64,000 nucleotides of DNA from Anaerolineales bacterium. Its GTDB lineage: Bacteria > Chloroflexota > Anaerolineae > 4572-78 > J111. Below the pieces are notes generated by a model. The model worked only from the letters and a program-made list of their open reading frames with translations, was not told the DNA's origin and did not search any database. A program made the translations under genes and the position numbers. Location: positions 1 to 64,000 of the forward strand of contig JABTUK010000003.1 in assembly GCA_015075405.1 (NCBI GenBank), given 5' to 3'. Shown here one piece after another: positions 52,441 through 62,110 of this stretch (its first letter is position 1; each line of letters starts with the position of its first letter).

Positions 52441-53307
52441 ATGCCCTCAGAACCCAACTACAAAGCCGAGTTGGTCGGCGTGTTTGGACACCCGGTGGCC
52501 GAAAATCCCACCATTGTCATGCAGGAAGCCGCCTTTCAGACCCTCGGCTTGAACTGGCGTTACCTGACCATTGAAGTCTACCCCGACGACCTGGCCGACG
52601 CCTTCAAGGGCTTGCGGGCCATGAATTTCCAGGGCATCAACCTGACCATTCCCCATAAGGTCGAGGTGCTCAAATTTCTGGATGAAGTGGCGGCGGACGC
52701 CCAACTGATGGGCGCAGTCAACACCGTGCGCCGAGAGGGCCAGCGGCTGATCGGCGAGAACACCGACGGCAAAGGTTTTCTGCGTTCGCTGCGAGAGGAT
52801 GCCGGACTTGACCCGCAGGGCAAAAAGGTGGTCATTCTGGGCGCGGGCGGCGCAGCGCGGGCCATCACCGTTGAGCTGGCCCTGGCCGGAGCAACCCACC
52901 TGACCATTGTCAACCGCTCCCCGCGGCGGGGCCACGAGCTGGTAGCCTTGCTCAACGAAAAGACCCCCACCCAGGCCGTGTTTACGCCCTGGGATCAGCC
53001 CTACGCAGTGCCCCCGGAGACTGATATTTTGGTCAATGCCACCTCGATTGGCCTCTTCCCCAACGTCAACGACAAACCTGATCTGATTTATGACAGCATC
53101 ACCTCTCGGCTGACCGTCTGCGACGTGATTCCCAATCCACCCCAAACCCCGTTTCTGCAAGAAGCTGCCGCTCGCGGAGCCAAAACCCTCGACGGGCTGG
53201 GCATGCTGGTCTATCAGGGCGCAATTGGCTTCAAAATGTGGACCGGCCTGGACGCCCCCGTAACCGTTATGCGTCAGGCATTGGCCCAGGCTTTTAATAG
53301 AGGCTAA
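52441..53307 (+). CDS. AroE-like shikimate/quinate dehydrogenase family protein with altered substrate motif
   Basis: A 288-aa protein with an AroE substrate domain (1-110) and an NADP-type Rossmann domain (VVILGAGGAARAITVEL, NRSPRRGHEL). Catalytic Lys (NLTIPHK) and Asp (ENTDGKGF) and the C-terminal Gln (GLGMLVYQGA) are kept. The shikimate carboxylate motif, normally HSxSP, is ENPTI here (GHPVAENPTIVMQEAAF), so both Ser are replaced. I therefore do not call it aroE; another cyclitol or quinate-like substrate is plausible. The next gene, a phosphomannose-isomerase-like cupin, lies 92 bp downstream on the same strand. Confidence 0.83.
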   Translation: MPSEPNYKAELVGVFGHPVAENPTIVMQEAAFQTLGLNWRYLTIEVYPDDLADAFKGLRAMNFQGINLTIPHKVEVLKFLDEVAADAQLMGAVNTVRREGQRLIGENTDGKGFLRSLREDAGLDPQGKKVVILGAGGAARAITVELALAGATHLTIVNRSPRRGHELVALLNEKTPTQAVFTPWDQPYAVPPETDILVNATSIGLFPNVNDKPDLIYDSITSRLTVCDVIPNPPQTPFLQEAAARGAKTLDGLGMLVYQGAIGFKMWTGLDAPVTVMRQALAQAFNRG

Positions 53308-53372
53308 GGCTAAGGCTGAGGCTGAGGAAGGAAGAGTAACTTAGCCTTAGCCTTAGCCTCAGCCTTTGCAGG
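53306..53372. repeat. GGCTAAGGCTAAGGCTGAGG inverted word repeat
   Basis: It starts within the stop codon of the AroE-like gene (AGAGGCTAAGGC...). Complementary CTTAGCCTTAGCCTTAGCC words follow after ~18 bp. It fills the gap to the cupin gene. Confidence 0.88.
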
Positions 53373-53399
53373 CTCATATAAAATTCAAAGGATCAACCC

Positions 53400-54620
53400 A
53401 TGTCAACTCAAACCCAACAAATCAATCAAGCTCTTGACGCCGGTCAAGGTATTCTGCGTTTAGCCCCTACCTGGGTTCCCCGCTCGTTTTGTATTCCCGG
53501 CAAACGCATCAAGCTGCACCCCGATGATTACTACGCCTTTGGGGCCAACCGGGGCGGCATTGACGAGCGCTGGTTCTCTTCGACCACCAAAGCCGACAAC
53601 GGCCCCCTGACCACCCCCGACGAGGGGTTGAGCTACGTGGTCAGTGGCAGCGCCGACAAACCGGAAAAGTTCCTGTTCAAAGATGCCGTGGCCGAGTTAG
53701 GGACCAAACTGCTGGGCGACCGCCTGTGGAACCAGTACGGGGCCTGGCCCATGTACGCCAAGTTTTTCGACAACCAGGGGCCGCTGCCTCACCACCTGCA
53801 CCAGATGGAGCAGCACGCCAAACTGGTCGGCATGCAGCCCAAGCCCGAAGCCTACTTCTTTCCGCCCCAGATGAATAACCACGGCGGCGACTTTCCCTAC
53901 ACTTTCTTTGGTTTTGAGCCGGGCACAACCCAGGCCCAGGTGCGCCGCTGCCTGGAAATCTGGAACCAGGGCGATAACCACATCCTCGACCTGTCGCGGG
54001 CCTATCGGCTGGAACTGGGCACGGGCTGGTATGTTCCCGCCGGGCTGCTGCACGCGCCGGGCAGCCTGTGTACCTATGAGCCGCAGTGGGCCAGCGATAT
54101 CTTTGCCATGTACCAATCGCTGGTCAACGATGTGCCGATTGACTGGTCGTTGCTGGTCAAGAATGTGCCGGCGGACAAACAGCAGGATTTGGACTTTATT
54201 GTGGGCATGCTCGATTGGGAGGCCAACGTGGTCCCCGACGTAAAAGAAAACTATTTCCGCCCGCCCGTGCCGGTCAAGCCGGTCGAGGAGATGACCGCCG
54301 CCGGCTACCACGAAACGTGGATAACCTACGGCAATGAATATGTGGCCGCCAAAGAGTTGACCGTCCTGCCCGGCCGCACCATCACCATCAACGATTCCGG
54401 CCCGTATGGGTTGATTATGGTGCAGGGACACGGCAGCCTCGGCCCCTGGCCGGTGGAAACCCCCACCCTGATTCGCTTTGGGCAGCTTACCCACGACGAG
54501 TTTTTTGTCTCTGCGGCAGCAGCGGCAGCCGGGGTTAAAATCCATAACCCCAGCCCCACCGAGCCGCTGGTCATGCTCAAGCACTTCGGCCCCACCCCCG
54601 AAGCGCCACAAAAGAGCTGA
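53400..54620 (+). CDS. Phosphomannose-isomerase-like cupin protein
   Basis: A 406-aa protein resembling class I mannose-6-phosphate isomerases, with cupin metal ligands HHLHQ (about 126-130), Glu in KPEAYFFPP and a His in GWYVPAGLLHAPG. A C-terminal second cupin-like beta domain (about 320-400) follows. No lid domain typical of bona fide ManA is obvious, and conserved RP and GP residues differ, so the substrate is open. Pairing with the altered AroE-like dehydrogenase suggests a small sugar or cyclitol pathway (inference). The WD40 gene starts 8 bp after its stop. Confidence 0.75.
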   Translation: MSTQTQQINQALDAGQGILRLAPTWVPRSFCIPGKRIKLHPDDYYAFGANRGGIDERWFSSTTKADNGPLTTPDEGLSYVVSGSADKPEKFLFKDAVAELGTKLLGDRLWNQYGAWPMYAKFFDNQGPLPHHLHQMEQHAKLVGMQPKPEAYFFPPQMNNHGGDFPYTFFGFEPGTTQAQVRRCLEIWNQGDNHILDLSRAYRLELGTGWYVPAGLLHAPGSLCTYEPQWASDIFAMYQSLVNDVPIDWSLLVKNVPADKQQDLDFIVGMLDWEANVVPDVKENYFRPPVPVKPVEEMTAAGYHETWITYGNEYVAAKELTVLPGRTITINDSGPYGLIMVQGHGSLGPWPVETPTLIRFGQLTHDEFFVSAAAAAAGVKIHNPSPTEPLVMLKHFGPTPEAPQKS

Positions 54621-54628
54621 CCTGTATA

Positions 54629-57600
54629 ATGGCCGACCAAACCTCTGCTCCCCCGACCAAAACCGGGCTGTCGTGGCCGGTTATCGTGTTGGCGCTGCTG
54701 CTTGTTGGCGCTTTAGTAGCTTTGGTGTACACCTGGACCCAGGCTCAGCAGGCAGCCCTGCGCGCTGACTTGGCTCTGGCTACGGCGACGGCCAACCTGG
54801 CCCAGGCGCAGCAATCCAGCGCCGCCGCTGCCGACCAGCAAGCTGCCACCGCCCAGGCTGAATTGGCCGCCGCTCAAGCCACTGCTGCGTCGGCTCAGGC
54901 CACCAGCGTTGCCGCAGCAGCGACCGCCCAGGCTAACCAGGAAGCGGTCTTGGCTGTTGCCGTGGAAGAAGCCGGCCTTCAGGCCCGCCAATCGGCGGCC
55001 TACCGCCTGGCGGCCTCGGCCCTGGCTGCGCTGCCCACCCAGCCGGAGCAAAGCCTGCTCCTGGCCCGTGAAGCCGTTTCAACCAGCCTTGCCGTTGGCG
55101 AAAGTGTTCCCCCGGAGATCAGCGGGGCGCTGCGCCAGGCGGTCTGGGCCAACGGCCTGGACGAGCGACTCACTGCCGGTCATCACGGCCCGGTCAATGA
55201 TGTCGCCTTTAGCCCGGAGGGCAACCGTCTGGCGACGGTGGGCGACGATGGCACAGTCAGGCTGTGGAATACCACTTCCGGCGGCCAACTGCTGGTTCTC
55301 TCACCCGCCACCGGACTACCCTTCTACAGCGTCGCCTTTAGCCCGGCAGGAGACCGGCTGGCTGCGGCCAGCTTTGATCAAACCGCCAAAATCTGGGATG
55401 CCAGCACCGGCCAGGAACTTCTGACCCTGACCGGCCACAAGGATTGGGTGGTCGGCATAGCCTTTGGCCCCGCTGAGGGTGACAACGGGGAATTCATCGC
55501 CACCGGCAGCCAGGATGGGACAGCCATCATCTGGAACGCGGCCACCGGCGAGGAACTCCTGACCTTAACCCGCCATACCGCCGCCGTTAACCGTCTGGCC
55601 TTTAGCCCCCAGGGCGACCGCCTGGCCACGGCCAGCGACGATGGTACGCTTATCCTCTGGGAGACCGCTTCGGGCCAGGAATTGCTAACCCTGAGCGGCC
55701 ACGAGGGGCCGGTCTATGACATCGCTTTTAATCCTGAAGGCGACCAACTGGCCTCGGCCAGTATTGATGGCACGGTCAGGATTTGGGACAGCGAAACCGG
55801 TCAGGAAGAGCGCACCCTGCGCCATAATCGGGCCGGCTGGGCCACCAGTGTAGCTTTTAACGCCAGCGGCGAGTGGTTGGCCTCTGCCGGAGACGATGGC
55901 CGGATTGTGGTTTGGGATGCAACCACCGGCCGGGAGCGGCTGAGCCTGGTGGGGCATGCGGATGCCATCAACGGCCTGGCCGTTTCGCCGGTAATCCGGG
56001 GCGGTGAATGGCTGGCCTCGGCGGGGGCCGATGGGCAAGTTCGTTTGTGGCGGCTCACCGGCAACGAGGCGACTCTGGGCCTGCCGCCTTTGGCCGACCA
56101 TCGGGGACCGGTTTATAGTTTGGCTACCGATGCTTCGGATAGCCAATTGGCTACCGCCGGTGCGGATGGTATGGTTAAACTTTGGCAGCTTGGCCTGGAT
56201 CAAACCAACCTGACCCGCACCCTCGATCCGGCGGCGGGACCGCTCTATGCTGCCGCTCTCAGCCCAGAAGGCGATCTTCTGGCGGCGGCCGGCGAAGAGG
56301 GAGCAGTAATGGTCTGGAAAACTACCTTCCCCGATGCCGCCCAGGGCGGGGCCGAGGCGCAGTTCCGGCTGGCAGGCCACACCGGCCCGGTGTATGCTCT
56401 GGTCTTTAACCCGGTTGGCGGTCAATTGGCCAGCGCCGGCGAGGATGGCTCCACCCGTCTGTGGGATACCACCAGTGGTGAAGAAACGGCTGCTTTGACT
56501 CCAGAAGGGGCCAACGCGCCGGTCTACAGTCTGGCTTTTCACCCCTCCGGCGCTTTTCTGGCGACCGCCGGACGTGATGGCCTGATCCGGTTGTGGGATA
56601 CGGCCTCAAGCGAGCAGATTGCTGCCCTGCCCAGTACCGGGGCGACAGTGCGCGCCCTGGCGTTTCATCCTACCCTGCCCGACACCCCTGCGGCGGATGG
56701 CGCAGGCGCGCTGCTGGCCATTGGCGGCGATGACGGTACGGTGCGGCTGTGGACGGTGCGCCAGTCTATCCGCGCCCTGCCCGGCGCGGGGGCAGCGATT
56801 CAAGCCCTGGCCTTTAGCCCGGATCAGCAGCGCCTGGCAGCGGTGGATGCGGATGGCGTGGTGACCATCTGGAGCATGGTTTCCGGCCAGGTGATGACCC
56901 GCTTGACTTCTCCCGCCGGAGTCAAGGCCGGCTTTGGCCTGGCCTTTGTGGCTGATGGTGAGGCGCTGTTCAGCGGCGGCCAGACTGTTTCTGCTGTTGA
57001 GACGGGTGGGGCGGTGCTGCATTGGGATGCCGCTGCCGATGAACTACTCAATCTTTATACGCCGACCCCGCTTGCGGGACTGGCCCTCACCAACAACCAC
57101 CTGGCGGTAGCCGGGGCAGATGGGCAGGTCCGGCTGTGGGAGATTGAGCCGGGCGCGAGTCGCTGGTCGGCTCGGCTCAGCGGCGGCCGTGCGGCGGCGG
57201 CGGGGATTTTTACTTCCACCGAGCAGGCAGGGTTGACCAGCGTCGCTGTGGCCGGCGATTATCTAGCCGCCGGAGGTGACGCCGGGACAGTCTGGCTGTG
57301 GCAGGTGGAGTCGGGTAGGCTAAGGGCGACACTGCCAGCTCATACCGGTCCGATCAACAGTATCGTTTTGGTGAGTTCCACCGCAGGGATAACCGAGAGC
57401 CACCTGATTACGGCCGGTCGGGATGATACGGCCAAAGTGTGGACCATTGCCGCGAACGGAACCGTAGCCAGGCAGCCCGAGTTTACCCTGACCGGCCATA
57501 CCGGCGATGTCGTGGCCGTAGCGGTAAATCCAGCGGACGAGGCGCTATTAGCCACCGCCAGCCACGACGGAACGGCCCGGCTGTGGAATCTCGAGACGGG

Positions 57601-58033
57601 CGAGGAGGGGTTGACCCTGGCCGGGCATACCGGCTGGGTTAATGACGTGGCCTTTAATGCGGACGGCAATTGGCTGGCGACCGCCGGGGAGGATGGCACG
57701 GTCAGAGTGTGGGAAGTAACTTCGGGTAAGGAACTGCTGCGGCTGGCCTCGCCCGTAAGCTTGAACGGGCCGGTTAAGCAAGTCGCCTTTAGCCCGGCCG
57801 GGGAAGACCTGGCCGCGCTGACCGGGGATGGCGCTGTGTTCGGCTGGTCGCTGGCGGAGGACCAAAGGGATGACACTCTCACCGCCCAACTCTTATTAGA
57901 GTTAGGGCCTGCATTGGGTGGCCCCGACAGCCTGGCTTTCGATGCTACCGGCCGCGCTCTGGTCACTGCCGGGGCTGATGGTGTGATCCGCTTTTATGCC
58001 TGGGGGATAGAGGAATTGTTGACTTTGCGGTAA
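54629..58033 (+). CDS. Membrane-anchored WD40 protein with 21 repeats
   Basis: A 1134-aa protein. The N-terminal TM helix (about 13-31, LSWPVIVLALLLVGALVALVY) is followed by an Ala/Gln-rich coiled coil (about 35-115), a helical linker (about 120-185), and by my count 21 WD40 units (from about 186, GHHGPVNDVAFSPEGNRLATVGDDGTVRLWNT, to the end). Twenty-one fits three seven-bladed propellers. There is no kinase, caspase or NTPase domain. It probably scaffolds protein complexes at the membrane. The start is 8 bp after the cupin gene stop, so the three genes 52441-58033 may be one operon. Confidence 0.9.
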   Translation: MADQTSAPPTKTGLSWPVIVLALLLVGALVALVYTWTQAQQAALRADLALATATANLAQAQQSSAAAADQQAATAQAELAAAQATAASAQATSVAAAATAQANQEAVLAVAVEEAGLQARQSAAYRLAASALAALPTQPEQSLLLAREAVSTSLAVGESVPPEISGALRQAVWANGLDERLTAGHHGPVNDVAFSPEGNRLATVGDDGTVRLWNTTSGGQLLVLSPATGLPFYSVAFSPAGDRLAAASFDQTAKIWDASTGQELLTLTGHKDWVVGIAFGPAEGDNGEFIATGSQDGTAIIWNAATGEELLTLTRHTAAVNRLAFSPQGDRLATASDDGTLILWETASGQELLTLSGHEGPVYDIAFNPEGDQLASASIDGTVRIWDSETGQEERTLRHNRAGWATSVAFNASGEWLASAGDDGRIVVWDATTGRERLSLVGHADAINGLAVSPVIRGGEWLASAGADGQVRLWRLTGNEATLGLPPLADHRGPVYSLATDASDSQLATAGADGMVKLWQLGLDQTNLTRTLDPAAGPLYAAALSPEGDLLAAAGEEGAVMVWKTTFPDAAQGGAEAQFRLAGHTGPVYALVFNPVGGQLASAGEDGSTRLWDTTSGEETAALTPEGANAPVYSLAFHPSGAFLATAGRDGLIRLWDTASSEQIAALPSTGATVRALAFHPTLPDTPAADGAGALLAIGGDDGTVRLWTVRQSIRALPGAGAAIQALAFSPDQQRLAAVDADGVVTIWSMVSGQVMTRLTSPAGVKAGFGLAFVADGEALFSGGQTVSAVETGGAVLHWDAAADELLNLYTPTPLAGLALTNNHLAVAGADGQVRLWEIEPGASRWSARLSGGRAAAAGIFTSTEQAGLTSVAVAGDYLAAGGDAGTVWLWQVESGRLRATLPAHTGPINSIVLVSSTAGITESHLITAGRDDTAKVWTIAANGTVARQPEFTLTGHTGDVVAVAVNPADEALLATASHDGTARLWNLETGEEGLTLAGHTGWVNDVAFNADGNWLATAGEDGTVRVWEVTSGKELLRLASPVSLNGPVKQVAFSPAGEDLAALTGDGAVFGWSLAEDQRDDTLTAQLLLELGPALGGPDSLAFDATGRALVTAGADGVIRFYAWGIEELLTLR

Positions 58034-58044
58034 GCTTCGGTGTG

Positions 58045-58149
58045 ACAATTTCAGTAAATCACGAATTGAGGAGCTAGCACGCCCTCGTGCTGCTCCGTTC
58101 GGCACGTAGGCGTGCCTCACTCCTCATAAAATTGTGATTTACTGAATTT
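58045..58149. repeat. Nested hairpin repeat, copy 1 (core 58068-58125)
   Basis: The 58-bp core (GAGGAG...CTCCTC) is, in reverse complement, almost identical to the core at 62132-62189. The outer arms TTTCAGTAAATCAC and GTGATTTACTGAA pair with each other but differ from the arms of copy 2. Confidence 0.88.
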
Positions 58150-58156
58150 AGAATAA

Positions 58157-58188
58157 TAAAAAAAGGCCCGCAGTTAGCTGCGGGCCTT
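58157..58188 (-). terminator. Intrinsic terminator after the LysM gene
   Basis: A perfect 11-bp stem AAGGCCCGCAG/CTGCGGGCCTT with a 4-nt loop; on the minus strand it is followed by seven T. It lies 20 bp beyond the stop at 58209. Confidence 0.93.
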
Positions 58189-58208
58189 CTCTTTCATTCT
58201 GTTTCAGA

Positions 58209-59738
58209 TCAGTCGTAATTCACCGGACCAATGAAATCGCTGTCTTCCTTGGTTGGCTGTTTGGCAAATTCAAACACGGCGTAGGCGCTGCCGTCCATAT
58301 AGGTCTTCAACTTCAATTGGGTGCCGTCAATCCAGATGTAGTAAATACCAGCGTTCAGCCCGGCGAAATCACACGCGCCGGGGCCTTTGTGGCCGGTGTA
58401 GCACTTGGCTTTGTAACCGCCGCCTTCACTCTCGGCCCGTACCCACAACCCGGAAGCCGGGGTCTTAACCAAGATATTGGACCAGCCGCCGCTGCGTTCA
58501 TGGGGCTTGCTGGGGTTCTCCCAGGAGGCCAGCACCCAACCATCGGGCGAGGCGTATGTCTGGCCCTGGAAGCGGACCTGCTTACTAAAGGCCACGTTGA
58601 CCCGCTGTCCGCCGTCCACACTAATCTGGACCTTCTCCGAGGGGGTTTCCTCGTCATCTATCCAGACATCATAATCGCCAGGGGAGAGATAGCGGAAGGC
58701 GAAGCTGGACGGGCCAAACTCGCCGCTGAGGTACTCGGTTTCCCCCTTGACCTCGTAATCGCCGCTGCGCATCCGCACAACCTTGCCAAACTCGGTATCC
58801 GTTTGCACCACCACGGTAGTGATGCCATTAGGATCGGGCGAAGTCCAGACTTCGTCGGCCCAGGTTTCGCCGCCATTGACTACAACCTCGATAGGATGTT
58901 CGGCCAGCGGCAAAAGTGGCTTGGCCGCGCCTTTCTGATAGCCCGGAGCCGGCGGCAGCTTACCATCATCCGCAGGGGGCTGGTAAGGCGGCGGCTTCAG
59001 GCTGGAGTCATACGAGTCACGATAAGGGGGATGAGCCGGAGGCGGAGCGTAGGCAGGCGGGGGCGCATAAGCCACCGGCGGCGCATCATAGACAGGCGCA
59101 GGCGGTTGGTAGCCGGGAATAATCAACTGCTGCCCGGCCCAGATGTAAGCGGCATTGTTTAAATTATTGGCCCGGATCACGTTCCAGGGGTCAATGCCGT
59201 AGCGGTCGCAAATGCCGGTCAGGGTTTCACCGGCGGCAACGGTGTGATAATACCCTCCCGGCGCAGGGCGATACTCGCCGTAGTTTGCCGGTTGAGGCCG
59301 GTAGCCGCCGGGCATAGGGATGCACAACTGCTGGCCGACAAAAACAAAATTCTCGTTGTACAGGTTATTCAGCCGCATCAACTCCTGCGGACTGACCCCA
59401 AAATTCCAGGCAATTCCGGAGAGCGTGTCGCCCATAGCGACCGTATAGCTGTTGCCACAGCCGTACCCTTGTTGGGGATAGCTAACCGGTCCCCCATAAC
59501 CTCCGGGAATGACCAACGGCTGGCCGACATAGATCAAATCGGGGTTGACGATCCCGTTCTGGCGCATCAGGGCCTCGGCGCTAACCCCGTACTGGGCGGC
59601 GATACCGTCCAGATTTTCACCGGCCTGAACAGTGTGAACCCTCCCTCCTCCTTGACTGGGTGGCGCAGCCCAGGCAGTTGGCCCGGTGGCAATAGCTAGC
59701 GCAATCAGCAGTACAAACGCTAACAGGTATCTTTTCAC
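58209..59738 (-). CDS. Secreted protein with three LysM domains
   Basis: A 509-aa protein with a signal peptide (1-24, ending AWAA), three LysM domains (about 34-78, 98-141 and 163-209; VHTVQAGENLDGIAAQYGV..., YTVAMGDTLSGIAWNFGV..., YHTVAAGETLTGICDRYGI...), a Pro/Tyr-rich linker (about 210-275) and a C-terminal beta region with two similar halves. The LysM domains should bind peptidoglycan or chitin-like glycans. GTG 59738 is chosen because AGGAGG lies 5 bases upstream; an ATG at 59756 would read through it. No catalytic domain. Confidence 0.9.
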   Translation of the reverse strand: MKRYLLAFVLLIALAIATGPTAWAAPPSQGGGRVHTVQAGENLDGIAAQYGVSAEALMRQNGIVNPDLIYVGQPLVIPGGYGGPVSYPQQGYGCGNSYTVAMGDTLSGIAWNFGVSPQELMRLNNLYNENFVFVGQQLCIPMPGGYRPQPANYGEYRPAPGGYYHTVAAGETLTGICDRYGIDPWNVIRANNLNNAAYIWAGQQLIIPGYQPPAPVYDAPPVAYAPPPAYAPPPAHPPYRDSYDSSLKPPPYQPPADDGKLPPAPGYQKGAAKPLLPLAEHPIEVVVNGGETWADEVWTSPDPNGITTVVVQTDTEFGKVVRMRSGDYEVKGETEYLSGEFGPSSFAFRYLSPGDYDVWIDDEETPSEKVQISVDGGQRVNVAFSKQVRFQGQTYASPDGWVLASWENPSKPHERSGGWSNILVKTPASGLWVRAESEGGGYKAKCYTGHKGPGACDFAGLNAGIYYIWIDGTQLKLKTYMDGSAYAVFEFAKQPTKEDSDFIGPVNYD

Positions 59739-60049
59739 GATTTCCTCCTGCCCCATATCTAGGGGCGATGGGCAGCTAACCTACAACATATAGACCGGTT
59801 ATCGTATGGTACTATACATAATACAAGAATTACTACAATATGTCAAGTTATTTGGCAAGTCGTTTTACTGTGGCTTTTCTTAATTATAGGCATCCAGAAA
59901 AATTCTTTCCCAACAATCAAGGTAGCAGGTAGCAAAGTAGCAAACTTATGGCCTGCTACATGCTACCTTGCTACCTGTTTTAGTGGCGAAAACTTTTCTG
60001 GAGAATCATATTATTGCCCGGACTAGGGCCTTATGCTAAGATAGGCTTA
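59739..60049. other. Divergent promoter region with GGTAGCAGGTAGCAAAG word repeat
   Basis: 59760-59880 is AT-rich and lies between divergent genes. 59922-59983 holds GGTAGCAGGTAGCAAAGTAGC and complementary GCTACATGCTACCTTGCTACC words as a hairpin. No gene seen. Confidence 0.75.
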
Positions 60050-62110
60050 ATGACCCAGGCCAAAACTCAGTCTTCATTTATAGCCAAATCGGACGGCCAT
60101 CTGTTGCTGCTGGTCATAATTTTGGCCGGATTTGCTCTGCGACTCTACCGACTGGGAGCTGACAGCTTGTGGTACGATGAGACGGTCAGCGCCTTTTTGG
60201 CTTCTGAGTCTGCCACTGAACTGATTGCCCACACTGCCCGTGATATTCACCCACCCGGCTATTATCTGCTGCTCCACTTCTGGACTCTCGCTGCCGGCTC
60301 CAGCGAATTTGCTCTGGCTTTTTTCTCGCTTGTTTTTGGACTGCTGCTAATTCCTTTGACCTACCAACTGGCCCGGTTATTAGCCAATCGGCAGGTGGCC
60401 ATCTGGGCCGCTTTGCTGGTGGCTGTTTCGCCCTACCATCTCTGGTATTCGCAGGAGGTGCGGATGTACACCCTGGGCGCGGTGTTGGGAGTCTGCGCCG
60501 GTTACTGTGGCCTGCGCGCCCTCTCTTACCGTTCCAAATCTGGCTCACCGCGCCTTTTTTGGTCAGGTTATCTGGTTGCCGCTGTGATGGGATTGTACAC
60601 TCTTTATTACTTTGCTTTCCTGCTAATCGTTCTCAATGGGTTGTTTCTATTATATACCTTACGCTCTACGCTTAACCAGACGGTGCTGCGCTCGCTGGTA
60701 CTCACAAACGGGCTGGTGTTGCTGGCCTATTTGCCCTGGCTACCCACTGCCTGGCGACAGGCAACTGAGCCACCCGTTCCACCGTGGCGTACTCTGGCCA
60801 GCTTTTCCCCCTGGCCGATTTTGCTGGAAAGCTGGTCAGTTCTTTCCCTCGGCCAATCCGTCGAACCTGCCGCCATCTGGCCCATTCTGTGCTTAACTCT
60901 GGCCCTATTCATCCTGGGCCTGTTCTACCTTATCCAATCTTCCAACCCTCCACTCTTCCAACCCTCCACTCTTCCAACCCTCCAACCTCCCATCCTCTTT
61001 CTTCTCGCCTACACCTTCGGCCCGCTGCTGCTGATTTATCTACTTTCCTTTTTTACTCCCCTCTACCACGTCCGTTACCTGTTCACTTACTCACCCGCCT
61101 TTTACATTATCCTGGGCGCGGGGTTGGCCTGGTTGAACCTGCGCACCGGACGCTGGCTGACTCTGATTGCCGCCAGCTTGTTGGTGGCCGCCTGCGGCTT
61201 TTCGAGTTACCAATACCACTTCAATCCGCGCTACCGCGCCGACGACTATCGGGGGGCGGTTGATTTTATCCAGAGTCACTGGCAGCCGGGTGATGTGATT
61301 CTAGTCAATGCAGGTTATGTCTACACTGCTTACTTATACTACAACCAGCAGCCAAACCTTCAACGCCAGAGGCTGGCGCCTTACCAAAAACCGAGTGATA
61401 TGGGTCAGCCTCTGCTCTTGCAAACCGGCTCGGTGGACGGCAGCCCGCAGTTGGGCTGGGGCGACCCCCGCGCCGATTTTTATGCCATGAGCGCCGCCGA
61501 AACCGTGAGTGCGCTCGAAGCCGTGTCGCAGGATTTTGCCCGGTTGTGGGTACTGCGGGCCTACGATACCGTGACCGACCCCAACGGCCTCATCCGGGTC
61601 TGGCTGGCCGAGCAGACTATCCCGCTGGAAGATGAGATTTTTGCTGGGGAAAGTAATATCCGGGCGCAAGGCTTTCTTTTGCCGGGGGCTAATGCCTTGC
61701 CGCAGCAGGGCCAAATGGTTCAATTTGCCGATGGACTGACCCTGGCAGGCTGGTCGCTGCCGGATCAGGAATGGCAGAGCGGGCAGACTATCCCGGTCAA
61801 ATTGTGGTGGCGGGCGGAAAGCCGGCCCAGTGTGGATTACAAAATATCCCTCAAATTGTGGACGCCCACCGCCGAACTGGCCGCCCAGGGACAGGACGCC
61901 TGGCCGGCGGGAACACTCTATCGGGCTACCCACTGGCCTATCGGTCAGGATGTCTACCAGGCCGCTGAAATTACTCTGCCCTCCGACCTGGCCCCCGGCC
62001 AATACTGGCTCAACGTGGAGTTGTATCACCCCGACACCGGCCTGCCGCTGTCCCGCCTCGATGGGGCAGACCCGGTGGTGACGCTTGGTTCGGTGCTGGT
62101 TAAAGGCTAA
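60050..62110 (+). CDS. GT39/ArnT-like polytopic glycosyltransferase
   Basis: A 686-aa membrane protein with ~10-12 TM helices (about 20-450), the first extracytoplasmic loop carrying the acidic pair GADSLWYDETVSAF and HPPGYYLLLHFW, as in GT-C enzymes that use polyprenyl-phosphate sugars. The C-terminal domain of ~230 residues is soluble and outside. Residues about 296-316 (QSSNPPLFQPSTLPTLQPP) are encoded by a CTTCCAACCCTCCACT word repeat inserted in frame between TM segments. ATG 60050 chosen. The sugar and acceptor are unknown. Confidence 0.85.
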   Translation: MTQAKTQSSFIAKSDGHLLLLVIILAGFALRLYRLGADSLWYDETVSAFLASESATELIAHTARDIHPPGYYLLLHFWTLAAGSSEFALAFFSLVFGLLLIPLTYQLARLLANRQVAIWAALLVAVSPYHLWYSQEVRMYTLGAVLGVCAGYCGLRALSYRSKSGSPRLFWSGYLVAAVMGLYTLYYFAFLLIVLNGLFLLYTLRSTLNQTVLRSLVLTNGLVLLAYLPWLPTAWRQATEPPVPPWRTLASFSPWPILLESWSVLSLGQSVEPAAIWPILCLTLALFILGLFYLIQSSNPPLFQPSTLPTLQPPILFLLAYTFGPLLLIYLLSFFTPLYHVRYLFTYSPAFYIILGAGLAWLNLRTGRWLTLIAASLLVAACGFSSYQYHFNPRYRADDYRGAVDFIQSHWQPGDVILVNAGYVYTAYLYYNQQPNLQRQRLAPYQKPSDMGQPLLLQTGSVDGSPQLGWGDPRADFYAMSAAETVSALEAVSQDFARLWVLRAYDTVTDPNGLIRVWLAEQTIPLEDEIFAGESNIRAQGFLLPGANALPQQGQMVQFADGLTLAGWSLPDQEWQSGQTIPVKLWWRAESRPSVDYKISLKLWTPTAELAAQGQDAWPAGTLYRATHWPIGQDVYQAAEITLPSDLAPGQYWLNVELYHPDTGLPLSRLDGADPVVTLGSVLVKG
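60936..60996. repeat. CTTCCAACCCTCCACT word repeat in frame in the glycosyltransferase gene
   Basis: About four CTTCCAACCCTCCA units, complementary in type to GGAAGGTTGGAAGATTGG at 43487. No frame disruption. Confidence 0.8.

Noticed and set aside
52441..53307. Naming the gene aroE
   Set aside because: The shikimate-binding Ser pair is absent, so a biosynthetic shikimate dehydrogenase role is not supported by the sequence.
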